Positions 6,543 to 12,729 of a DNA stretch of 12,729 nt are shown piece by piece. The number at the start of each line of letters is the position of its first letter. Position 1 is the first letter of the stretch. The translations under genes were made by a program, and so were the position numbers. The notes below the pieces were generated by a model. It did not search any database, was not told the origin of the DNA, and saw nothing but the letters and a program-made list of their open reading frames with translations. Source of the DNA: Candidatus Latescibacterota bacterium (GTDB taxonomy: Bacteria; Latescibacterota; UBA2968; GCA-2709665); NCBI GenBank assembly GCA_012271065.1, contig JAAXHE010000343.1:1-12729 (forward strand), in the 5' to 3' direction.

Positions 6543-8372
6543 TCACACCGTCCAGATGGGCAGTTGAACGCACGAGGCACGCCCGGCTTCGTGGTAGACC
6601 GTATTCCGTGCGATGCGCCAGTTTCTGTCATCCGGGTCACCCGTGTTCCGGTTGATATCGTAGTTGGGAAAGTTGCTGCTGCAGATATCCAGCCGGATGC
6701 GGTGGCCTGCTTTGAAGAGGTTGGCGGACGGCTGCATGTCGATTTCGATGCGATACACGGTTCCGGGTTGCATCGGGCCTGGATGTTCCCAGCTATCCCT
6801 GTATCGCACGCGCAGAATACCCTCGGAAACCGGAAAAGCATAGCCCGTCGGATTATCGAGACTGGACGGATACACGTCGAGCAGCTTCAAAAAGAAATCG
6901 GTATCCGGCGCGTCCGACGATATCCACAGAACCCCCTTGATGTTCCCCGCGATAGAAACATCCTCGCTCAGTGGAGCAGTTTGAAAAACCAGCACATCCG
7001 GCCGGGAGGCGATCGGCATCCCCGGAACGCCGTGTCCGGGCAGGGTCTCGATCTCAATCTGATCGCGGGGCCCCATCCCTTTGAACCACCCCTCCTTCAT
7101 CGGACCATAGGGGACAATACAGCGGCCGTTGCTGGAAACCGTATTGCGCGGATCGTACGTATACGTCGTTGATGAGCTTTCCTCAGAGGGTGCTTCGGGC
7201 GACAGACTCCCATTTTCGTGGATATGGAACGGCGTCGACCGCGAGCCCTCCGGCGGCCAGCCATCCACGCTGAACCACTTCCCGCCGTGATGCAGAAGAC
7301 CCTCCCTGTCCCGGCTGCCATCCCCCCCGCCCATCCGGAACATCCGCACCGCGCTCCCCACATCCACGGTCGCATCCTCCTTCAACCAGCGATTGAACCA
7401 CGCCAGGTAGAGGTGAAGAAAATCCTTGTGAAAATGGAGCCCCCCCTCCGGCCCGAAGTGCACGTCCCCGCAGGACGGTTCGCTATTGCCGTGCGTCCAT
7501 GGCCCCACCAGCAGGTGCTGGTGCTTCCGGTTCATCTTCACCATCTTCTGAAACCCGTCAATAATCGTCCTTGGATACCAGTCGAACCAGCCCACCATCC
7601 AGAGGATGGGCATATCCGGAAACGAGTCGAAATACTCGTCCATTGCAAGTCCGGGCTGCCGCCAGAATTCCGTATAGTCGTTATTCTCGAAATAAAGCTG
7701 GAAAACAACGTCCTCGTACTGCGGCACCATCGCCAGCGGCGTCTGACCGCGCCGCCAGGGGATGCGGGAAGCCCACTCCAGGAAATGCCGCCCGTCGGTG
7801 GACATCGGACGTATGGCTTCGGCAATCGCCGGGTTTGCCTGCGCCTCATGACTGGTGATCGACATCCGGACCGCCCAGTTCAAAAGCCCCAGATGCAGGG
7901 CGCCGCCCTCGCGCATGCTGTAATGCCAGGCGTTGATCGGTCCTTCAAACGGGATCATCGTGGCCAGCGCCGGGGGGTTCCGGGTGGCCGCGTGAAACTG
8001 CACCCACGCATCGTAAGAACACCCGTACATGCCCACCTTCCCATCGCAGGACGGGTGATCGGCGATCCACTCGATGGTGTCGTATCCGTCCTCCGGATCG
8101 TCTACGAACGGAAAGAACACGCCCCCGGAACCGTAGCGTCCCCGGCAATCCTGAACGACGGCCATATAGCCGTTCCGGGCAAAGAAGCTCGCGATCGATG
8201 CCCCGCCCTGTTTGTTGTACGGCGTCCTGTTCAGAACGGCGGGAAACGTCCCCTCCAGTTGGTGCGCATCCTTCCCCGGGAAGTAAAGATCCGTGGCCAG
8301 GCGCACCCCGTCCCGCATCGGGACCATCACATCCCGGGCCACAATCACATCTCGGGTCTGTTTCTCATCCAT
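6543..8372 (-). CDS. CocE/NonD-family serine hydrolase
   Basis: This 609-residue protein is an alpha/beta-hydrolase of the cocaine esterase / X-Pro dipeptidyl peptidase (S15) group, cleaving esters or amides. Residues 10-320 form the hydrolase domain, beginning with the family signature VMVPMRDGVRLATDLYFP. The triad reads S119 in YGCSYDAW, D264 in VGWFDWYP and H294 in GPWTHG, close to cocaine esterase numbering. Y52 (TPYNK) is the usual oxyanion-hole tyrosine. Residues 360-609 form the PepX_C jelly-roll domain (RPDVLVFQTAPLSEDV). The nucleophile elbow reads G-C-S-Y-D-A, with Ala in place of the last Gly of GxSxxG. The start at 8372 is chosen over 8405 because GGAGGA lies 5-6 bases upstream and MDEKQTRDV fits the family. 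No signal peptide is seen. It lies 36 bases after the propeller gene. Confidence 0.88.
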   Translation of the reverse strand: MDEKQTRDVIVARDVMVPMRDGVRLATDLYFPGKDAHQLEGTFPAVLNRTPYNKQGGASIASFFARNGYMAVVQDCRGRYGSGGVFFPFVDDPEDGYDTIEWIADHPSCDGKVGMYGCSYDAWVQFHAATRNPPALATMIPFEGPINAWHYSMREGGALHLGLLNWAVRMSITSHEAQANPAIAEAIRPMSTDGRHFLEWASRIPWRRGQTPLAMVPQYEDVVFQLYFENNDYTEFWRQPGLAMDEYFDSFPDMPILWMVGWFDWYPRTIIDGFQKMVKMNRKHQHLLVGPWTHGNSEPSCGDVHFGPEGGLHFHKDFLHLYLAWFNRWLKEDATVDVGSAVRMFRMGGGDGSRDREGLLHHGGKWFSVDGWPPEGSRSTPFHIHENGSLSPEAPSEESSSTTYTYDPRNTVSSNGRCIVPYGPMKEGWFKGMGPRDQIEIETLPGHGVPGMPIASRPDVLVFQTAPLSEDVSIAGNIKGVLWISSDAPDTDFFLKLLDVYPSSLDNPTGYAFPVSEGILRVRYRDSWEHPGPMQPGTVYRIEIDMQPSANLFKAGHRIRLDICSSNFPNYDINRNTGDPDDRNWRIARNTVYHEAGRASCVQLPIWTV

Positions 8373-8408
8373 GGAAATCCTCCATTCAGCGCCGGGCGGC
8401 CGCATTCT

Positions 8409-9938
8409 TCAGACGAATCTGTATCCGTAGAGCCGGGCGGTGCCGTACAGCCAGAAGCGCAGCTTGAACCGGTCCCGACCGATATCGCCAAGACGTTTGT
8501 CTCCCCACGCGACGGGCCGACGCAGTCCGTCGACAAAGATATCGTTGCAGTCGGTGCATTCGAAGCCCGGGATCGGCTCGCCGGAATCCGCGTCGAGGAC
8601 CTCAACCTCGACCCAATTACGGTTTTGCCGAACGTCTCCCACGTTCACCGTGAGCGTGGTCGATCGGTCGCTCAACTCCAGCGGCGCAGTCGTCGCATGT
8701 CCCGGCGTCTCGCGGTCCGGAGTCTCCAGGCACGTGAACCCATCCTCGCGAAGCGTCGCCAGACCCATCCGTGCGAGGCGCGCGCTTCCGCTTCCCATTT
8801 CATGTATGAACTCGGGGATCTCATTCTCAGGGGGCCAACTCGTGAAATCCTCGCCCGACCCGCCATAGAACAGATAGATGGTCCCGTCCTTGACAACCGG
8901 CTTATCCGTAATAATGAGCAGCCCCCCGTCCCACTCGCCGTGTGCGCCGCGAGCGATGACCTTCTGGTGGGGATTCACCCGGTCGAAATGGAGCCCGTCC
9001 CCACTCACGGCCAGACGTATGTCGGCCGAGTACATCCCGTAGCGGCCGTAGCGGCTCGGCACGTACCAGCCGTACTCGTAGCAGATGATCCAGGCGCCGC
9101 CGTACGGCGACATCATAATGTGATGGTCCTCGTACTCGAGCCCATCCGCCGGCGAAATCAGCGGGTTTTCTTCCGCCCTTCGAAAGTGCTCGATATCCGG
9201 GCCATACGCCAGAATCTTGGCCCGTCCGAGCCCCCGGTACCGATCGGCAAAGCGCTTGATATCCGGCTTGTCGAACGGCACCATCTCCTGGAAAACCGTC
9301 TTGTACCGGCGCGAGGGATCGGGGTCCTGATCGTCGCGGACGAGCACGCCGATATCCGGTGGACCCCGAAACCACTCGGGCAGGTCGATATTCGGGCCCT
9401 CGGTCCAGTGGATCCCGTCAGGCGAATAGTTGGCCCGGGCGCCCTTGCGGGTGTAGACCTTCTGTCCGCCGAAGCTGCGCTTGATCCCCTTGAATCGCTT
9501 GTTCGGGTCCGGCTCGGTATCGTCCTTGATGATCGGTCCGCGCCCATCCAGGACAATGTTGTTTTTCTTGCTTCCGTTGTACTCGTACAGGCCCAGCACG
9601 GGTTTGTGCCAGTTGATCCCGTCCTCGCTGATCGCGTACCCCATTGCCCACCACCTCGAGGGCACGATGTCCGATCCCGCGTACCAGGCCTTGAAGAGTT
9701 TGTCTTCCTCGTCGTAGATCACCGTGGGCGACGACCACGGCGCACAGTGCGTCGAGTCCCACTCGTGCGAGTCACCCACCGGAAGCACGGGATTGAGCGG
9801 GTGCTTTTCCGCCTCACACACGGCCTGCGCCGCGTGATGAACGGACTCGATCCCGTCCATCAGAAGGAAACCGTCTGCGCTGCCAGCATCCGTGTTCATC
9901 CGGTCCACGTTCCCGGCCACATTTGAATGCTCCGCCAT
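8409..9938 (-). CDS. Five-bladed beta-propeller, GH32/GH43-like glycosidase-type protein
   Basis: This 509-residue protein resembles the large group of beta-propeller proteins annotated as glycosyl hydrolases. Blade-type repeats are visible as ISEDGINWHKP (103-113), SPDGIHWTEGP (172-182) and SGDGLHFDR (312-320), with HCAPWSSPTVIYDEE at 64-78 near the first blade. Residues 425-509 form a C-terminal beta-sandwich (LTVNVGDV, VEVEVLDADSGEPIPGF, then LRFWLYGTARLYGYRF). This is the tail commonly attached to such propellers in planctomycetes and relatives. Acidic candidates for catalysis exist (D77, D195, E270) but I cannot assign them. No signal peptide is seen. ATG 9938 has GGGAGG about 10 bases upstream; the frame to 10253 overlaps the upstream C45 gene and is rejected. 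It may bind or cleave a glycoside; activity is not proven by the sequence. Confidence 0.78.
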   Translation of the reverse strand: MAEHSNVAGNVDRMNTDAGSADGFLLMDGIESVHHAAQAVCEAEKHPLNPVLPVGDSHEWDSTHCAPWSSPTVIYDEEDKLFKAWYAGSDIVPSRWWAMGYAISEDGINWHKPVLGLYEYNGSKKNNIVLDGRGPIIKDDTEPDPNKRFKGIKRSFGGQKVYTRKGARANYSPDGIHWTEGPNIDLPEWFRGPPDIGVLVRDDQDPDPSRRYKTVFQEMVPFDKPDIKRFADRYRGLGRAKILAYGPDIEHFRRAEENPLISPADGLEYEDHHIMMSPYGGAWIICYEYGWYVPSRYGRYGMYSADIRLAVSGDGLHFDRVNPHQKVIARGAHGEWDGGLLIITDKPVVKDGTIYLFYGGSGEDFTSWPPENEIPEFIHEMGSGSARLARMGLATLREDGFTCLETPDRETPGHATTAPLELSDRSTTLTVNVGDVRQNRNWVEVEVLDADSGEPIPGFECTDCNDIFVDGLRRPVAWGDKRLGDIGRDRFKLRFWLYGTARLYGYRFV

Positions 9939-9979
9939 TGGCGTTTTTCCTCCCGTTTCGCAATTCGTTGTGCTATCCG

Positions 9980-11047
9980 TCACTCTCCATACGTCATTTG
10001 TGTCAAACGGTCCTTCTCCAGCGGATACCGGTGGACCCGCAGCTTCCTGTCCCGCGACGTCATAAAGATCGCGTGAGTCGTGAACCAGCTTCCGATATTG
10101 GTTTCCGGGCTCTGCAGAATTCTGCCCGGCGCGTGCACGTCGAACGAGAAATCGGTCAGTTCGCTCACGGTGCGCATTTTTTCGAACGCATCCTGGTGGC
10201 AGGCCAGGTACTGGATCCTGTTCTGGGAGTTGTAGTACGAGGCGCTCGCCCACCAGTCCGGATCGGCCTCGCGCGACGGGCGCTGGAGGTCCGGGTCCTG
10301 CCAGTGGTTGGTCTCGATCACCATTCCGTTTTCGGGTTCCCGAAGGGCGATATTCTCCGATTCCAGTTCAAACCCCACCATATCTCCCGCCGCGTCCACG
10401 GCCACGCCCGTGAGTCCCTTGATGCCTGAGATCCGGTACTGCCGGAGGAAATGCCGCACGTCGCCGCAGTCGGAGCAATATTGGGCGAGCAGGTGCGTGG
10501 TGAAATAGAGATTGACGTGTTCGGGATTGGCGCCGGGGTTGAACTTCCGGTGGCCCGACGCGCAGCCCACCAGCAGCCCGGCGTCGTTGATCGCCGTGCC
10601 CACGGTGGTGCCGAACCGCTCCCCGATCCCTACCAGCCCGTGCGGCCTGCTGTCAGGAAGTCCGATCAGGATTTTATCCCTCACGAAATCCTCAACCCTG
10701 CTGACCGAACTCGTATCGTAGGTCCTCAACATCGCCGGACCGTCGTCCTTCAGCATGATCCCGAGCGCTGAACATCCGTCCAGGTCGGCGGCGGTGAAGT
10801 AGACATGCAGCAGAAACGTATGGTCGAAGTTTTCAATCCCTGCCGCTTCGCCGTACGCCTCCATCTGCGTCACCAGTTCCGGGAATTCCCGCCGCATGAA
10901 CGACATGTTCTCACGGAAGTAGCTATCCTCGAAGTCATGAGGCTGCTTTAACCTCTTCTCCAACTCGCGCCGGGCGTATCCAGGATCAAGCGCGCCCTGC
11001 GCCCTTCCGACCTCGGCGGGACTGCCCCGAAAGGTATACTTTTCCAA
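9980..11047 (-). CDS. C45-family Ntn-hydrolase / acyltransferase, copy 2 (proximal)
   Basis: This 355-residue protein is a paralogue of the C45 enzyme at 3009-4073, with the same length and plan. The probable nucleophile is C92 (DGCSALGI); NH at 247-248 (IETNHWQ) is the conserved pair. The CSDC motif (C191, C194) matches CGDC in the other copy. Shared signatures include FRGxPAEVGRAQG, QYRISG and DFSFDVHAPGRILQ. It differs after C92, where the other copy has a GTDTVPG stretch, so the acyl pocket may differ. The start is TTG at 11047 with AAGGGG 7 bases upstream; the family N-terminus begins exactly here. It lies 12 bases after the GNAT gene and 41 bases before the propeller gene. No signal peptide is seen. 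Confidence 0.82.
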   Translation of the reverse strand: MEKYTFRGSPAEVGRAQGALDPGYARRELEKRLKQPHDFEDSYFRENMSFMRREFPELVTQMEAYGEAAGIENFDHTFLLHVYFTAADLDGCSALGIMLKDDGPAMLRTYDTSSVSRVEDFVRDKILIGLPDSRPHGLVGIGERFGTTVGTAINDAGLLVGCASGHRKFNPGANPEHVNLYFTTHLLAQYCSDCGDVRHFLRQYRISGIKGLTGVAVDAAGDMVGFELESENIALREPENGMVIETNHWQDPDLQRPSREADPDWWASASYYNSQNRIQYLACHQDAFEKMRTVSELTDFSFDVHAPGRILQSPETNIGSWFTTHAIFMTSRDRKLRVHRYPLEKDRLTQMTYGE

Positions 11048-11059
11048 ACCCGTCCCCTT

Positions 11060-11557
11060 TCACAGGTACGCGTAATAGATGACCTCTTTCCGCTCAATAT
11101 TGAACCCCGCCTTCTCGTAGGCCCTCCGGGCGCCGGCCTGCGCATCGTTCAGCCCGGTTCGCACCTGCGCGTATTTGAGCCCCTCCTTCCGGAACCGATT
11201 CAGGACGAAATCGTACATCATCGTCCCGATTCCCTGTCCTTGCAACCCGGCCGCCACGGCGTTCAGGCCGACGATTCCAATTCCTTTTTTCGAATCCAGC
11301 AGATAGGTGATGAACGCCACCACCTCGCCGGTCTCGGGCGACTCAACGACAAACGCCCAGTCCGGGTGTTCCGCCATGTGACGTCCCACACTGGCCTTGA
11401 TGTTCTCCGGCCAGTTCGCATAAAGGACTTCGAAAAGCTCCTCGCCCCAGTTCTTTTCGTGCAGCCCGAAAATCGGCTCCCACCCCTGACGGATAATTTC
11501 GCCTATCCGGTCCAGATCGCCTTCGGTCGCACTGCGAATACGGTACCTGTCGTCCAT
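11060..11557 (-). CDS. GNAT-family N-acetyltransferase
   Basis: This 165-residue protein transfers an acetyl group from acetyl-CoA to an amine of an unknown acceptor. The GNAT fold runs the whole length: beta 1 RIRSATEGDLDRI (6-18), a central strand VVAFITYLLDS (79-89), acetyl-CoA pyrophosphate loop LQGQGIGTMMYDFVL (105-119), and the C-terminal AYEKAGFNIERKEVIYY segment. QGQGIG fits the Q/RxxGxG/A motif. Length is normal. The ATG at 11557 has only a weak GAGAAG site. It is the second gene in the run, 27 bases after the dehydrogenase and 12 before the C45 gene. The close spacing to C45 suggests paired action on an amine, which is inference. Confidence 0.85.
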   Translation of the reverse strand: MDDRYRIRSATEGDLDRIGEIIRQGWEPIFGLHEKNWGEELFEVLYANWPENIKASVGRHMAEHPDWAFVVESPETGEVVAFITYLLDSKKGIGIVGLNAVAAGLQGQGIGTMMYDFVLNRFRKEGLKYAQVRTGLNDAQAGARRAYEKAGFNIERKEVIYYAYL

Positions 11558-11584
11558 ATCTTCTCACATCGTGTCGGCGTCGCG

Positions 11585-12664
11585 TTACAGCGTCTCCGGG
11601 AAACGCACACCCAACCGTTCCGCCCACGCCTCCAGATCCTCCTGCACGTCCGCCTCCAGTGGAATGCCATGGACCTCGCATTCCCGTCTGGTCCGTTCCA
11701 TCCTTTCCCCGGGCAACCGGATCTCATCGGACTCGCCGTCCAACGGATTGTCCTTCAGATCGACGATGAAGTCGCCCATGCGTGCCTCGAACTCGGTCAG
11801 CGACATAAACGCCTCGACATCGATGGCAATGCAGCAATGGCTGACCGCGTGCGTCTTGTCCGTTCTGTCCACCTGATCGCGAGGCGTAATATCGCTCAGA
11901 AAAGCCGCGCCGCCCAGCACGCCCGTCAGCACCTCCACCAGAATGGCCAGCCCCGCGCCCTTGTGCCCACCGATCGGCATCGTTGTCCCGCCGCCGATTA
12001 CCGCCTGCGGATCGTCGGTGGGCCTGCCGTCCCTGTCGAAGCCCCGTATATCCGGCGGAATCCGTTTGCCCTCTCGAATCCACTGCCTCATCCTTCCCCC
12101 GGAGGCGGTCATGCATGCGTCGAACAGGATCGGAAAGCCGCCGGCAGTCGGAATGCCGAACCCCATGGGCGTGTTGCCGATAACCGGGCCGCGGGCGCCC
12201 GGATATCCCATCGATCCCTTTGTGTTGGAAAACGTGATGCCGATCATGCCTGCGTTCGCCGCTTCCAAACAATAGGGTACGGCAGCAAGAAAATGGTTGT
12301 TTCGAACGATCAGAACGATGCCGATGCCGCCCTCCCGGGCCTTTTGGATCGCGAGCCGCATCGCCTTCATGCAACCGACAATACCCACGCCGTGGTCGCC
12401 CTCGATAACCGCGGTCATGCCCCGATTGCTCAGGACCGGCTGGACGGGATTGGCGCGAATCGTCCCATCGGCCAGCCCCCGCAGATTGAAATGGACGAGC
12501 CGCAGCCCGTGGGTCGTATTGCCCCGGATCTCCTGGCTGAGAATTGTCCGCGCAATCGTCTCCGCGTCACCTCCGGGCACGCCCGCGGCACAGAACAGGT
12601 CGTATACGAACCCCTCCAGCCTGTCGACAGCCATCCGGAGTTCAATCTGTTCGTCTCCTGCCAT
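11585..12664 (-). CDS. Malate/L-lactate dehydrogenase (Ldh_2) family oxidoreductase
   Basis: This 359-residue protein is an NAD(P)-dependent 2-oxo-acid / 2-hydroxy-acid (or imine) oxidoreductase of the Ldh_2 family. Relatives include malate, ureidoglycolate and sulfolactate dehydrogenases, diketogulonate reductase and piperideine-2-carboxylate reductase. Signatures in order are THGLRLVHF (51-59, H52 the usual catalytic-site His), RNNHFLAAVPYC (121-132, H124), NTPMGFGIPT (164-173) and PIGGHKGAGLAILVEVL (230-246). The cytoplasmic Rossmann-like fold is unrelated to ordinary lactate dehydrogenase. The substrate cannot be told from these motifs. The ATG at 12664 follows AGGGGGA by about 9 bases. 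The same frame stays open to the window edge, so a longer start cannot be excluded. It is the first gene of the run seen in this window. Confidence 0.87.
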   Translation of the reverse strand: MAGDEQIELRMAVDRLEGFVYDLFCAAGVPGGDAETIARTILSQEIRGNTTHGLRLVHFNLRGLADGTIRANPVQPVLSNRGMTAVIEGDHGVGIVGCMKAMRLAIQKAREGGIGIVLIVRNNHFLAAVPYCLEAANAGMIGITFSNTKGSMGYPGARGPVIGNTPMGFGIPTAGGFPILFDACMTASGGRMRQWIREGKRIPPDIRGFDRDGRPTDDPQAVIGGGTTMPIGGHKGAGLAILVEVLTGVLGGAAFLSDITPRDQVDRTDKTHAVSHCCIAIDVEAFMSLTEFEARMGDFIVDLKDNPLDGESDEIRLPGERMERTRRECEVHGIPLEADVQEDLEAWAERLGVRFPETL

Positions 12665-12729
12665 AACTTCAATCCCCCTGGATCTGTTGTCGTATTCGTA
12701 TGCTCCGACCGGCGCTTTTGCAGCCGCGC
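12665..12729 (-). other. Upstream edge of the operon, possible end of another gene
   Basis: On the minus strand one frame ends at a TGA (12669-12671), 4 bases before the dehydrogenase ATG, after 19 codons open to the edge (ending in RQQIQGD). That spacing would suit the tail of a further upstream operon gene. The frame of the dehydrogenase itself is also open to the edge. Sixty-five bases are too few to decide, and no promoter is evident. Confidence 0.2.

Noticed and set aside
6446..6841. N-terminal extension of the SGNH frame to 6841
   Set aside because: The extra residues overlap the CocE coding region in another frame and look like noise. A strong ribosome binding site sits just before ATG 6445.
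7218..9926. A 902-codon open frame on the plus strand across the CocE and propeller genes
   Set aside because: It runs opposite two well-supported genes with intact family motifs, spans their gap, and its product is rich in His, Arg and Pro with no domain. High GC at third codon positions leaves such antisense frames open by chance.
1..12729. CRISPR array, tRNA/rRNA, IS ends or phage attachment site
   Set aside because: I saw no regularly spaced direct repeats, no tRNA cloverleaf, no transposase or integrase, and no terminal inverted repeats in either strand.

Overview
The window is GC-rich, bacterial and almost entirely coding. It has no RNA genes, IS elements or CRISPR array. The C-terminal domain type of the beta-propeller protein, the GxDLY-type SGNH hydrolase and the C45/CocE/Ldh_2 mix resemble gene sets of the Planctomycetes-Verrucomicrobia-Lentisphaerae group and similar environmental lineages. 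That placement is inference only.

Left part (1-2966) is a small defence and toxin neighbourhood. On the minus strand lie a type I restriction-modification methyltransferase gene (hsdM, running off the left edge) and, just upstream of it, a Fic-domain protein gene. An 18-codon ORF coupled by TGATG to the fic stop separates the two. Divergent from fic, on the plus strand, is a vapBC toxin-antitoxin pair. Its promoter is very clear: TTGACA, 17 bp, TATCTT, with an imperfect dyad over the -35, a perfect dyad over the -10, and the vapB ATG only about 9 bases after the -10, so the mRNA is probably leaderless and self-repressed.

Right part (3009-12664) is a run of eight minus-strand genes with gaps of 12 to 97 bases, probably one operon. 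In transcription order they are: Ldh_2-family dehydrogenase, GNAT acetyltransferase, C45 Ntn-hydrolase/acyltransferase, five-bladed beta-propeller (GH32/GH43-like) protein, CocE/NonD serine esterase, GxDLY-SGNH esterase, a 407-residue protein of unknown family with two beta-rich halves, and a second C45 paralogue. vapC converges on the 3' end of this operon, with a GC hairpin between.

Taken together, the operon encodes four acyl-bond hydrolases or transferases, one acetyltransferase, one NAD(P)-dependent oxidoreductase, one glycoside-hydrolase-like propeller and one beta-sandwich-like protein. None shows a recognisable signal peptide. This suggests cytoplasmic breakdown or remodelling of an acylated compound, possibly a modified carbohydrate or amide. 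The substrate cannot be read from the sequence, and the combination matches no pathway I recognise. Start codons were moved from the longest ORF where a Shine-Dalgarno site, promoter or family N-terminus pointed to an internal start (fic, vapC, SGNH, CocE, propeller, unknown protein).
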